Both the position numbers and the translations under genes were made by a program. Below, in pieces: positions 22,863 through 35,048 of a stretch of 64,000 bases of DNA. This DNA is from Cryptomeria japonica (taxonomy: Eukaryota; Streptophyta; Pinopsida; Cupressales; Cupressaceae), in NCBI RefSeq assembly GCF_030272615.1, contig NC_081409.1, positions 910,987,330-911,051,329 on the forward strand. The letters run 5' to 3'. The first letter of the stretch is position 1; every line of letters starts with the position of its first letter. The notes under the pieces were generated by a model, which saw only the letters and a list, made by a program, of their open reading frames with translations, searched no databases and was not told the DNA's origin.

Positions 22863-24789
22863 TTTCCTCTTCTCTTTTCTCTTTCTTATACTTTAAGTTA
22901 TATTCCATATATATTGTCAGGATGTTTGAGAGGGGTTTCAAACCTCTAGGAGTTATAATGCAAAATCTAGTTTTTGGAAGATCCTCCAAATTTCAGGGCA
23001 TTTTAGGATTAGGAGTGAAAAATTTGCCACAATTTGAAATTAGGCTTGTGGAAGCCCACCTAAGGTTTTGGATTTTCACTAACTTTTTTTTTATTGCAGG
23101 TTTCTAACAGTTTCTTGCAGATTTGGAAGAGTTAAGTTAGGATTTAGTGATTTCTTTTCTAGTTTTTTCAAAGTTGGTTAAAAATAACTCATACTTCCTT
23201 TTGGGTAAAAAGAACTTCATTTTTCAATTTGGTGTTCTAAAAAGTACCTCACTTGTTTTTGGGCTCTAAAACTAATCACATTTGCAAGGTAAAAAGAAAA
23301 ACAAATCAAACATTTACTTTCTTGCAAAGTTGGGATTCACACCTCAAAATTTGGGCTCTAAAAAGAACAACAATCTTTCATTTTCTTGCAAAGGTAAAAA
23401 ACACAATCATTTTTATTTTTTTTCAAGTTAAAAAGAAAAATCAACGTGCCCATTCTTACAAAGCAAGTTACTTTTTGCAACGATTTTCATTTTGTTGACC
23501 AGGATTTCCAATTCCTAGTTTAGAAAATCATTTGCTATGCGGGGCTAAAATAAACACCATGCTTGTTGGAGCAACATCTCCAAACATGACAGCCAACAAT
23601 TGCTTTGTATTAAGTGGTAGGTATATGCTCTCCCCTTAATTGGGTGACCAAAAAGCCAAACCCACTCTTTTATGCTTTCTTTACTTTCAAGCAATTAAAT
23701 CCTTTAGAGGGCCTGCCTTCCCGAAGCCTCAAAAGGGCTAGTGTGAAGGGTACGACCCAAGTGGGAAATGACTTTATTGCCAAGTTTACCAACCCACTAT
23801 AATCAAATGTGGAGGTTGATGAAAATCCCCTCCAACGGAAGTGTGTATTTGATAGCCTTACCCTAGTATCCTTGTGATGCGAAAAGATTTTGTTCTAAAG
23901 GCTGGGAAGTCTCTTAATTGAGTTTATCATTTGCCACGCCAAACAGAATCCTTAATACGAACCATAGAAGTAGAAGATTTGAGCTGAGTTAGTTTCCATA
24001 CATTGACAATATCATAGTGCAAGGGTGGGGAAGAATCTGCCCCCAAGATTACTCACCATATATCTCCCAAGATAACTACCCAACTATGAAGCAATTCACT
24101 TTGGGTTAATTTCTGGCAAAAGGCAAAAAAATGGACACCCTCTAGGGAGTGACAAGGCTATTTGATCTGACGGAGTATCGAGACTAGTGGGCTATGATAT
24201 TGTCAATGACCCTTGAATATAGAGTCTACTTGGTGTGTCTTATTTGTATCCAAACTAGTGAAAACATCAGGGATTTGAACACATCCTCAAAAGAACATAC
24301 ACTAAATGGTTAGTATTAGGATGACCATGGTCTTCATGTGTGCTAAGTATTCTTGTCACAAATGATCAAACATCTTACAAAGTATCAATCAACAAATAAA
24401 AAAAAAAGTTAGTTCAAACAAAGGAATCATAAAGTGGAGAAGATTTTCAAATCCAACAAAGAACCCTTTGAGGAGGTTATCAACATTTCAACTATCTCAG
24501 GCAAGATTTTCATCCAACCGATTTAGAGGAATATCAAACCAAGTGATCAAGAGTTTATTATCCAACTATCTCAACGACAATAATACCTAGCTAGGTATTC
24601 AAGTTAGTCAAATCGAGTTTCCATATCAAGAGACTTTATCCATATCATTTGACATACTTTGTCATAGGGGCCTATTGAACAAACCCTTTATTCGACTTAG
24701 TGAGCTTGAGTATCCGAAACAAAGTATCCATCAAGTCAACAACATAAACCTATCTAAACTGAAACTTTGATCACTCATGTGACCATCCC
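22863..24789 (+). other. Untranslated leader of element B
   Basis: No ORF above 82 codons. It holds loose repeats of GGGCTCTAAAA and AAGGTAAAAAGAA (23150-23480), also seen in the leader of element C, and an 18-base stretch (23566-23583) identical to one in C. The part from about 24440 aligns with 17740-18120 of element A. Confidence 0.6.
23566..23583 (+). repeat. Leader hairpin TTGGAG-CAACAT-CTCCAA
   Basis: A perfect 6-bp stem with a 6-base loop, identical over 18 bases to minus-strand 57583-57566 in element C although the surrounding leaders are poorly alignable. Confidence 0.6.
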
Positions 24790-24825
24790 TTGTCGCTTGA
24801 AAAAGAAGAAGCTTATTCAAAGGAA

Positions 24826-25284
24826 ATGAGTCCTAGCCTAAATCAAGACGAAGATATCATGGCTCTCCAATCTAATCCCATTTTTTATCAAGATCCTACC
24901 TATCAAGAATCTTATGATGATCCCCTCAAATTTTGGTATTCCATCCACGATGATCCCCTTTTATCTCAAGAGAAGAGTCCCATAAAACATCTACCTCCTA
25001 AGAAAGAGCATGATATCCCTTCCATCTCCTTCACTAATATAATTCAAAATCAAGATAAAAGCACAAACTCAAATGATCCTACTCCAAGTCAAGATCAAGA
25101 TCAAGAAAACTCTTCATCATCCAAATCCATTTTAGGTCCTTTCGTTCCAAAGTCAAACTCTTCATCCCTTCCATCCATCTTGGGTCATTACTTACCTCCA
25201 TCCACCATTCCATCACCTCAAATGATCCATAAAAAAGGTCAACAAAGGCACACATCTTTTAACTTCTTTCAAACATCTATCTAA
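24826..25284 (+). CDS. Orphan ORF of the Tat-type family, copy in element B
   Basis: Open reading frame matching 18173-18682 of element A, with the conserved blocks QSNPIF.QDPT.QESYDDP and FWYSIHDDP. I chose ATG 24826 because it matches the first Met of the A copy; an in-frame upstream start at 24790 (a non-ATG codon) adds only a basic extension. Many differences between the copies change amino acids, so there is no clear sign of purifying selection. No domain is recognised. Confidence 0.4.
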   Translation: MSPSLNQDEDIMALQSNPIFYQDPTYQESYDDPLKFWYSIHDDPLLSQEKSPIKHLPPKKEHDIPSISFTNIIQNQDKSTNSNDPTPSQDQDQENSSSSKSILGPFVPKSNSSSLPSILGHYLPPSTIPSPQMIHKKGQQRHTSFNFFQTSI

Positions 25285-27970
25285 ACATCTTTTCAAAACT
25301 ATTCTTCCATCATTTCCTTTATCTATTTTGGGTTCTTATGTCCCAAAATTCAATTTTCCTCCACATCTTCATCACTTATCAAGTTGTGTACAAACACTTA
25401 TCTTGAATACATTTCCATCTTTCCTCACACAAATATTCAACCATTCTATCTATTATCCAACACCTCTTTTCTATCCTTCCATCCTTTTCATTCAATCCTT
25501 TGCATAAATTTATCATCTATGAAATAGGCATTTGTGTCATTTTGTCACATGCTTGCCCATGATCGAATCTCATGTTCAGTTCATTTCCTAGACATCTATT
25601 CATGATACACTTCAGAATCTGAGGTTATTCCTCTTTAACATTATCTTTTGGTTGGGATACACACTCAATCCAGAAAAGAACCACTTATTGTATCTTGGTA
25701 CCGACATCTTTTGATTACTATATCTCATACACTTAATCAATTTCTCTAAATCATTGTGATCTCTTAGTTGAAGACATGGCTAGTGAAAAATCTAAAATCT
25801 TGCTTCAACGCCACTGTAATTATCAAACCCATGTAATTTTCATTACTTACAAGCCAATGCAACCAAAATAAGAAAAGAAAAAGACAATATCTAAAGATCC
25901 AAAGCATGATCAGGGAAAGAAATATCCAGAAAAGAAAAGAAGAAAAAAAGAAATATCAAAAGCTTGGCTATGGGAATATGCGAGTAACTCCATCGGGGAT
26001 ATGGACGCTTGGTTGGCAATGGAGAAATATTTGTGATATTATAGTGATAACCTCGTTGGAGCTATGGATGCTTTATGGCAGTGAGGCTCTATCTAGGATG
26101 CTTTTGAAGTCAGAGTAACTCATGTAGCTAGCCACATTGGATTTTGAAGATCACAATGATCATATGAGCTAGAATGAACCCAATTGCACACACATGGGTA
26201 ATCAAAGACTAAGTACCTGGATCCAATTTGGGATTCTTCTTCCCTTTTGAGTCTATTTCCTAGTTGCTAGATATATTTGGTTTAATTTTTTGGAGGTTCT
26301 AAGTGTGGGTTGGGTCTCTATCTTTGAAAAGTTCGGGAACACTTATTCAGGTGGTGCTAAATATTGTGACAATCTTACATATCACCTTTGTACCTGGGGT
26401 TAAAGTTTCATCCACTCTATTCTTCATACCACATCTCCCATTATCCTTCCTCTAGTATCCATTACGCTATCTAAATTCATCCAGTTCTATCTACGATCTT
26501 GCTTCATGCTAATCTATACCATCTATCCTAACTATTCATTTCTTCCATCATCTATCACTATCTATGATCTCGTTTCTCCTATCCATATCCTATCTCTATC
26601 CATATCCCCTTTTCCATCCTTGATCTTGATCAAAACTAAGGACAAAACATGATTTCAAAAAAATCTCTTGACGTGTCTCCTCATAAGCTACCTCCATCTT
26701 TCACCCATTCATCTTCAGCTCAACAATTCATCCATTCCTTGTCTTGCTATACATTAGGGCATCCAAATACATCTTTCTTCTAATTTAAAAAACTACAAAA
26801 ATAAAAAATATCGCAAAAACTAAAAATCAAAAGAACAAAATTGAAAATCAAAGCATATTGAGCGCATGGCCCATCCATCAAATCAACAAACAAGAAAACT
26901 CTCGAAGTATGCAATCAAATTGATCACATGTCTTGTTAATCAATTCATCACTTGAAATTTATCAACATCAACATGTCTTATACATGGATAGGTACACTCA
27001 AAACCAAACAGATTGGTCTTACATGGGGTACTCACTCTTTGAAACCAGACATTCTTATCAATCATCGAATAAATCAAAACAATGACATAGATCAGTATGA
27101 GTCCTAGATTTTGTTCTGGGTAGTCTTATCTTTATCAATTGATGGCACGACATGTTTCATCTCTCAAAAATTATGAAAGACAATTTTAAAAAAAAAAAAA
27201 TTAAAATGTGCAATAAAAACAAGTGGTGAAAACCTGGTAAACATGCGCTATCTAAAAAAGTGAGTTCTTCCATCTATGAGATCGCTTTGCGCACCTATCC
27301 ACTCCATCCTATCGCATCTATCACTTTCATCTATCCTAGCTTATCCATTCCATCTTTCACATCTATTGCTTTGAACCATTTAGAAGGAAATATGTAGCTT
27401 ACCAACAGTTATCAATCTTTGACATACTTGTTATAGTCACTATCTTAGATTTTATCATAATCAATCAATCTGCATTTGTATCCCACCATGGTTTGGATCT
27501 TGATCAATTCATACATCCATAATAAAATTTTGTTTCCACCGGAGAAAAAATCCTAATTCCTTTTGCTAAGGTGATCTTTTGAATCTTTGAAAATCCAAAA
27601 CATTCGGAAAACTTAGAAAAACCAAAAACACCTAGGGTTTTGAAACAGATAACGAGCAACAAATAAACGAAGATCAAGGCATTTCATGACAACTGAATCG
27701 TGAAACTCAGAAAACAAAGAATCAACCAACAAGTAATAAAAGATTATCAATGATCATTCATCAAGATGATTATATCAGTTAATGACTATTAGAACATGTG
27801 AATGACATGCAAGATTAAGTGTTTATTTCTTGATTTTATTGCTAATCATGTACTCTATGCAACTCAAGGATGTCCATGAATAGAGAAGCTATGATGATGC
27901 ATGATTATTTTCTTTGATTATTGTCTGTGGTTTATCTCTTACTAAAATATGTACTTGTCTAAGGATATGA
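25285..27970 (+). other. Body of element B, non-coding
   Basis: Aligns with 18683-20514, 21362-21499, 33396-33446 and 59782-60640 of element A, apart from A's insertions. It contains the three empty target sites: CATCC 26872-26876, TGGGG 27024-27028 and AAAAC 27076-27080. Confidence 0.7.
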
Positions 27971-28044
27971 TCGACAAAAGATCAAGGAGGACGTTCTGAG
28001 CCATGCATGAAAGGGGATAATCCTTGTTTGTTCTACAAGCAATA

Positions 28045-28160
28045 CTCAGGTCAACTTGATTCATTATATCAAGTTGCTTGTATTAACTTTCTATATCAAA
28101 ACCCATGTAAGAAATACTTAGGTCATCTTGGATCATTATGTCAGGTTGCTTGTATTTTCT
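28045..28160 (+). repeat. Twin stem-loop segment, element B
   Basis: CAACTTGAT (28052-28060) and ATCAAGTTG (28068-28076) form a perfect 9-bp stem with a 7-base loop. A second, imperfect copy of the block lies at 28120-28155. Each is followed by GCTTGTATT. The segment is shared with elements A (60735-60850) and C (47040-47155). Confidence 0.7.
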
Positions 28161-28199
28161 TACAACATTTTAAAGCTCAATGATGAAATCAAGAACTGT

Positions 28200-28930
28200 T
28201 ACATGATAACATATGAAGAATGGTAGTATCATTTTTAGTTAGATCATTTTAGATTAGCTCATTATTCATCTGCATTATAAGCATTCAATGTCAGTTGCAT
28301 TATGAGCATTTCATTTCATTCATAGATCAACGATCATGAGTAAAGATTAAGTATACTTGGACAAACAAAAACAATTTGCATTTGATCATTGTAGGTGCAT
28401 TAATTTGTAGAATCATTTTTAAATCATCATCCATTTCATTTAGTTGCATTTTAATCATTGTATTATTTTGCATTCAATTAAGTGCATTTCATTAATCATG
28501 TAGTGTATCATCATTATTATTTGCATGATCATTTCATTAAAGATCATTTAGTTACATCTTTGCACTTAGATTCATAATCATTATAAGCATTAAATATAAA
28601 AAATCAAAAACATTTGAATAACATATTACATAATCATTCATTTGCATTCCCATATAGATCATTGCATTTGTATCATTTAAGTTAGTAATCATTTTCAGTT
28701 GCATCAAAGGTCATCAAAATTAAAATTAAAAAACATTTATCATTGCATCATCATATAAAGCATCATCATAATGAAGAGAAAAGATCATAACATCATCCAC
28801 ATAATCAATGCATATAGATCATCATCATATAGAGTAACATGTATAATAAAGATCATCATCATATAGAGTCCATGTCTACATATAGATCATCATAAAAACA
28901 ATAAAAGTCCAATTATACAATGATATCATA
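28200..28930 (+). repeat. CAT/ATTTG-rich tract, element B
   Basis: Low-complexity sequence of irregular GCATTTCATT, ATCATTT and CATCATATA units between the stem-loops and the PMD gene. A counterpart occupies the same place in A (60940-61570) and, reversed, in C (45750-46800). Confidence 0.6.
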
Positions 28931-28974
28931 TCAAAAGTACAAGTGCCTCATCAATACAAAGTCAAGTCAAGGTT

Positions 28975-31049
28975 GTCCTGTACCACTACCACCTGACTCT
29001 GTTCGTCTCTATGGCTATGGGCGAGAAGATCCTCCAGATGCCTGTCTCACACAATCACCACTCCTCTAAGGACCATGACTCCACTGCTGCTAGTATCCAT
29101 CCTCATAGTGGTATGATATCTACCTGCTCTCTGGCTCTCTATGACTAAATCTTCATATAGTTGTCGCCAATGGGAAGTCTCCTTCCCGGCTCGAACTAGT
29201 GCTCTAACAGTATTAGCTAAGATTTGCCTGATCTAACTTGTTGAATGTGATCAAGGAGGCCTTGAGTATCCTGTTGTCTCCTAACAACTCTATCTCTCTC
29301 TGTCATGAGTGTTTGTACCTATGCTCTAAGATGATCTATCTGTGATCTGAGACTATCCATGGTCTCTTGCTCTGGCACATCCTGCTGTGGCACATGAACC
29401 CCAATCCCCTCATCTCCACCTCCCTATCCACCTGCTGGAATCTCAATCCGAGTAGCTCTCAGAACCTGTCATCTAATGAGTGGAACATAATCCTCTAGAT
29501 CCTCATCCTCTCCACCATGAGCTGCAATAACCCTAGGGTCTAGTTGAATCTGACCAAAATCAATGCCTCTCCCGCAACCCCCATCCAGTCCAATCATCCT
29601 GCCTCCTCCTATAGAGGGCAACCCTCTCAGTGATCTCATCCTTACCCTGCCGGTATCCCTCCCAATCCATCCAACCTATCTCCCACCCATAGGAAACGGT
29701 CTCCCAATCCTACCAACTGGTCCAAACAGTCCTCCACGAACTCTCAATCAACCTCCTCTCTGTCCGGGTGTCCTACCACCACCACCTCCATCTCCACCCT
29801 CATCTCCATCTCCTTCAACCTCCTGAGAAGCTCTAACCTCTCATCTTTGTCTGGGTCTCTTCATAATCAGATCATCTGAATCAACATCCTCATCTCCTGA
29901 GTTGGGAGGAGGATCTGTTGGATCGGTAATACGAGGAAACGAGTGTGCCAGTATGTATTGAGCATAATCTGCAGTAACCCCAGGATCTAGAATGTGTAAT
30001 CTCATATCATAAGCCACCCTAGGAGTAGCCATAAACTATGCACGTGCTATCTCAAATGACAAAGAAGGTCCCCAATCTTGCCTATCTCTATACCGTCATG
30101 CATATATTGTGACTCCAATAGGCATAGGCTGAATGATACCAAACTATCTCAAAATGCGACTAATAAACTATCTCTCAACAATGTATGGAGTCCGACCAAT
30201 GAGATATCTACTCTGCATAATAAATGGTAATGTTTGTGCATCATCCATCCATGACTCACAATCGATATAAGGTCTCTAAATAACACTATCCAGTGAATCA
30301 AGAACCCAACGCCAATACCCAATCTTACCCAAGTTATGTTGTGTAAGGATACCTTCATACAGATAAACATATGGGTGCCTCTCACCATGAACTCTATGAT
30401 GAATAGGCCGAGTAATAGCAATGTGCTTCCAGCACCATATCTAGAAAAGTGTGCATCCTATCGACAGACTAGCACTCTCATCGAAAACAACCTGATGAAG
30501 ATCATGATACAAATGAGAAAGCATACAAACACCCCACGCATATCGAGTCTGATGTTGCATCATGCTATGAAAAATCTCGCCCTACCCAACAACAAAACCT
30601 CAAGATCTCCTATCTGGACTGATGAATCCCCCAATAAAACCTGCAAGAATCATAGGGAGAGTCTCGTAATACATAATCATATCCTCCCATCGGATCTCTC
30701 CTCTTGAAATGCTCTCATCACCAAATATGACTCTGCATGCCTCTGTTCCTCCACGATCCTGAAAATCATACTAAACTAACTCACTGGTCACTAGGATGTG
30801 GAGAATCCTGTAGACATCCTCAAGTGTCATACTAATGTCACCCATGGGCAGGTGGAAAGTGTTATGCTCGCTATGCCATCTCTTGGCTAACACTATCAAA
30901 AATCCCCTATTATGGGTAATATCAAGCATGTATAACAAGTGGCATAATCCATAGGCATCTATATGTCTCACTTCTTCCTGTGTAAGCTATGTCACTAAGT
31001 GTCGCATCGCCGAGAATTTCTCCTGGCACTGGAGAACATCAAGTTTCTC
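28975..31049 (-). pseudogene. Antisense plant mobile domain (PMD) protein gene of element B
   Basis: Read on the minus strand, one frame runs from 31049 to about 29841. The PMD core shows a LVLAKRWHSE-like block, then TFHLP.G...MTLEDVYRIL, GGFI.PDRRS, a YAWGVCMLSHLYHDLH helix, CWKHIAITRP and YIDCE.WMDD. An acidic and then Gly/Arg-rich linker follows (minus strand of 29560-29880), then a coiled-coil-like tail (about 29350-29270). The frame is broken by nine stops. Comparison with the E copy explains four as CAG to TAG, two as CGA to TGA and two as TGG to TAG. PMD proteins act in plant gene silencing and chromosome integrity; a role inside an element is inference. An AG at 31051-31050 just before the first conserved codon looks like a 3' splice site. 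Confidence 0.85.
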
Positions 31050-31439
31050 CTGTTAACTGAGAGAATTCGATCATCAATCATCTATCTATCAAATCAAAGA
31101 GATCACTAATCTCTCACATCAACAATTGGTAAATCTTTTCACATGAAGCAAATCGGGATATTAAATCAATTTAAAGCCATCAATCATGCTTTTCTATCAA
31201 TCACTGAGTTCAATCAAACTTTGTTATGCTCTTCATCAGAAACTAAATCGGTTTCTTAGAGCTAATTTATCTAATCAAATCAAATCTATCAATCGTTTAT
31301 CTTATCAATCAACATTATCAACTCAAACAATCAAGTACCTATTCATCACAATTGTGCATCAAAATGCCTAAATCTAATCATCAAAAGTGAATTTTAACTA
31401 TGAACAACATCAAATACATTCATCTGAAACAAAAATGCT

Positions 31440-31760
31440 AATCATTTTTAAAAAAGTGCTATTCTATTGAACGCAGGCGCTAAACCACACATATGCGTGA
31501 ACCTTTTTCACAAAATTGCTAAACCTTTGAGCATATGCGTGAAACAATCAAAAGCGTTGTCTTAACCATCAAATGCGTAAACACTAAAAGCAAAAGCGTT
31601 GACCAAGCAAAAGCCCTAATATAAATCACACATGCGCTAAACTTATCAAATGCGCTAACTTTACATGCAAAAACACTAACAAAGAAAATGAAAACGCTAA
31701 ACATAATTGCCGAAAATCGAAAAAATTCAAAATAACCAAAAATGCGCTAAACCAATATGA
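31440..31760 (-). repeat. GCGC-motif array upstream of the antisense PMD gene, element B
   Basis: On the minus strand, variants of TTTAGCGCATTTG (TTTAGCGCATTTTTG, TTAGCGCATTTG, CAACGCTTTTG, TTTACGCATTTG, TTCACGCATATG and others) recur more than ten times at roughly 20-30 bp spacing. The array points in the direction of PMD transcription. Confidence 0.75.
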
Positions 31761-32200
31761 AAAATTGTACGACAAGTTGCAAAAAGCTCAGGATAAGATA
31801 CATACTGGATACCCATACTGAGGAGGTCATTGATATCGTCGAACACGCTCAAATCGATGGTTCTCCAACGGGATCACCATTTTGCCACCTCACCAAGACA
31901 ATTTCTTCACAAAGCTGACAAGGATGCAAGTGAAATTAAAATTAACTTTGGTTAATTTTATATTTACTATTTGGAAGGGTAAGTAATGTTTTTCAATGGG
32001 GCAATTATATTTACTTTTCGTAAATAAATTTAATTGATGGACCTTTTCAATTATCGTGAGATCAATCGCTTATCCAAAAAAATTTCAACAAATTCATGAT
32101 CAATCTCCTAAGGGGGCACACAATCAGGATTTTTATCTCCATCAGGCACACTATCGAGACTTGATTTAATCTTTGAAACAATGTCATCTCGACATCATTT

Positions 32201-32214
32201 CAAAGAGGGCAAAA
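32201..32214 (+). promoter_or_regulatory. Polypurine tract of element B
   Basis: CAAAGAGGGCAAAA directly before the TGTATACAC start of the 3' LTR. The same tract occurs in A (62249-62263) and, reversed, in C. Confidence 0.85.
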
Positions 32215-33390
32215 TGTATACACATAAAAATGGCCATGAGAGATTAAATAAATATTTTATATTTATTTAATGTTTATTCTTCTATTAAATAGTTAATTTG
32301 AAAAGATTAATTTATTTAATTCATTTCGTGTCTTTTTATTAATTAATTTAATTGAAATATTTTATTAATTAATTCATCTATCCTATTCCTCTAATTAATT
32401 AAATATCTAATATTTAATTATTCTTTTGATCAATTAATTGAATATCTAAATATTTAATTATTTCCTCCAATCATTTGAATATCTAATATCTACTGATTAT
32501 TCTTCTATCCTATAGTCTCAAATATTAAATAATTTCTAAAGTATTTAATCCTTTATCCAACTCACCTTCCATCTCCACTTCATATTCCCTTTGCCAACTC
32601 ATTAATCATGTGGCTAAAGATATTGATATTTCTTAAATATCAATTCACCATTTATCTTCAACCTCCAAATTTAATGAAATATTGTGTACGTACACATATT
32701 TCTTAAATTTTCTTCTATATTCTCTCCAACATCCCTACATCTTAGGAAGGACTTGAGTCCACTTGTCCTCTCATGCCTAAATCTTCTCCAATTATCCCTA
32801 TATTCCCTCAGTCAACAACCCAGTCAAGGTGAGATGAGTGACACTTGTCTTCTCCTTCCCCCTTTCTCTCAACCTTCACCTTTGCTCACAACCATCCAAA
32901 TTTGCAGATCTGATCAACGTCTGGGCCACATCATCTTATCCTCTCAAAGCCAATAAAATCAGGAGTTTGAGTTGAGAAAGAGTTAGTCTTCAAGTGAGTT
33001 TTCAAGTTAATCATTTGTGAAAACTTATGCATCCGTGAGTTTTAATCTTGAAGAAATTTAGCATAATCATTTAGCATTAGCAATTTAGCATAATCATTTA
33101 GTATTGCATATCATAGTATTAGTTAACTATCAGTTATCAGTCCATTCTCAACATGTCATCTTGGAAGCTATCAATTCTTGTCTGAGAGCACATCATCTGC
33201 AACCAGGAATAGTGGAGTTAGGACACACTGAGACTTAAATCATGAAGGTAAAAAATAGTATTTTTTATTTTAATATTAATTTCATGTAGTTTCATTGGTT
33301 GAGTTTGGATTTTCTGTAGCATTTCCTTTGTATTTTGTGAAACTAATATGTTCTAGGTGGTATTTTGATGATGAAATTCAAGTTGACACA
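32215..33390 (+). repeat. 3' LTR of element B (1176 bp)
   Basis: Aligns with 21500-22707 and ends GACACA before TGGTG. The TATA box is mutated and the 12-bp repeat has two units. Confidence 0.92.
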
Positions 33391-33446
33391 TGGTGTACTC
33401 ACTCTTTGGAACCAAACATTCCTATCTATCATCGAACAATCAAAAC

Positions 33447-34796
33447 TGATGCTCTGCAAAATGGGGCAATGTTAGATCAAAGCCTGTGGTCGTAAAACAC
33501 ACAAAAACAACAAGAAACAAGGATCAAAGGTTAGTGTTATTCAACCAAAAACTAATCTAAGCAGGCATATCAAAAGAGACACTAAAAACATGCTAAAGTA
33601 TTTAACTAGGGAAACAAATGTCACAAGGCATCTCCAAATGACTTCTAACATGCTCTTAGCTCTTTCTCCTTTGTTACTCTCCTCTCCAAATTCCAAATTA
33701 GTGTAGCTCTCAGTAGCTTTTTGCACTATGGATGCTTATGGAGGTTCAAGATTGTAGATGATTAACTATGCTATGCAAGTGTAAAACAAACTAATTAGAC
33801 ATATTATGAAATGAACTAAGATTTATTTTAGTCCAAAATGACAATATATGTAATTTATGCTAAATGATCTCTAAAATTCACTATAGATTATATGCATACA
33901 AGTTTTCAGGATCTGGATTATGAAGAAATGGGCTCTATTTATAGGAAAAATGGAGCAATGGATGGTTGAGATTGAGTAATTTCAACAAGGGTCAAGATTG
34001 AATGATATCAAATCCATGTGAAGGCTTTCAACCCAATCCCAGGATGACAAGTGTCAATATGAGATAGGTTGAGAGGAGAGGGAATAAGCATTAAATGCTT
34101 GACATGACCTGAAGGTTAACCTAGGAGTTAAGGTCAAGGTTGGGTTGAGTGAATAAATTCTTTATTCAAAGAACAAAGCTTCTATCCAATGGATAAACTC
34201 TTATGCAAAGGTAAATGGGATAACCATGGTCAAAGCAATAAATGTTTGAGGAGACACATGAGTCATATGAGGGTTGAGTTAGGGGTTAACCATAAATGGT
34301 CATGTAAGAGCCATAAGTGGTTTAGAAGACTTTAGAGGTTAGCTTGTTGGACACACAAAGCATTAAATGTTTTTCAAAGACTTTGAAGTCTTTGAGAAGT
34401 GACTCCAAGTTGCTTAGGAATGTGACAATAATTAGGGGATGGATTAGGCTAATTGATTAGGATTAGATAGGTTCTAGAAGAATTTAGGAAGGGCAAGTGG
34501 GAGATGTAGGAAAATGCAAGTGGGGGGGATAAATGATTTAAATAAATATTTTATTTAATTTATTTAAAAGAGAAAAGAGGATTAATTTGAATAAATAGAA
34601 TTTATTCATTTAACTGAGTGTGAATTTCGTTTAATGAATTAATTAAAATAAATTGAATAATTTATTTAATTAATGGGAGAATGTTTGAAGATGAATTAAT
34701 TAAATATTAATTTAATTAACTGATGGCTAGTGTATTTTTAATCAAATAAATATGAAATATTTATTTAATTAAAATGGGTAGATTTATGTGACTACA
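33447..34796 (-). repeat. 3' LTR of element C (1350 bp)
   Basis: Read on the minus strand it begins TGTAGTCACATAAATC and ends GCATCA. A TATA box read on the minus strand (TATAAATAGAGCC) lies at 33943-33931. A run of 7 G sits at 34522-34528. Confidence 0.93.
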
Positions 34797-34815
34797 TTTG
34801 CCCCTCTTTGAGACG
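34797..34815 (-). promoter_or_regulatory. Polypurine tract of element C
   Basis: On the minus strand GTCTCAAAGAGGGGCAAA directly precedes TGTAGTCAC, the start of the 3' LTR. It is nearly the same as the tract of elements A and B. Confidence 0.8.
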
Positions 34816-35041
34816 GTGCAGTTTATCGCATCGTTTCAAAGAAAGAAAAATAGGTGTGAAGAAACCCCCCATAAAATGTTAATTTAATGGGTGGTATGCC
34901 CTCTCGAGAGATGGGCTGATTTTTTTTGAAAAATCGGTGAAAAATAGAAGAAATCAAAGATAAAATGAAGAAATGGGAGGCTCAAGAAGTTCACGGGGAC
35001 CACGGCGGTGAGCAGGGAAAAATTAAGGTTACGGCGAAGGG

Positions 35042-35048
35042 TTTATAT
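35042..35048 (+). promoter_or_regulatory. Possible TATA box for the antisense PMD transcript, element C
   Basis: TTATATG within GGGTTTATATGGGGAG, about 245 bp inside the 3' LTR on the + strand and upstream of the GCGC array and the first PMD exon. This is a single-site observation; the B copy shows no equally good box. Confidence 0.3.

Larger units (their letters stand above)
21500..33390 (+). mobile_element. Element B: 11.9-kb non-autonomous Tat-type Ty3/gypsy element with antisense PMD gene
   Basis: LTRs at 21500-22707 and 32215-33390 begin TGTATACACATAAAAATG and end GACACA. The element is flanked by TGGGG (21495-21499) and TGGTG (33391-33395), one change from a perfect 5-bp duplication. 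The related empty site in B's own interior reads TGGGG once (27024-27028). A primer-binding site follows the left LTR and a polypurine tract precedes the right one, so the sense strand is +. There is no gag, protease, reverse transcriptase or integrase. It carries a leader with GCGC-motif array, the orphan ORF, paired stem-loops, a CAT-rich tract and an antisense PMD gene. It must have moved using proteins of a relative such as element C. Confidence 0.9.

Noticed and set aside
29563..29826. Proline-rich ORF on the + strand
   Set aside because: It is the complement of the Gly/Arg-rich linker of the PMD gene.
30149..30421. 90-codon ORF inside the element B PMD gene, and the similar one at 63010-63330
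   Set aside because: Both are off-frame readings of the same strand as the PMD gene; they correspond to each other only because the underlying gene does.
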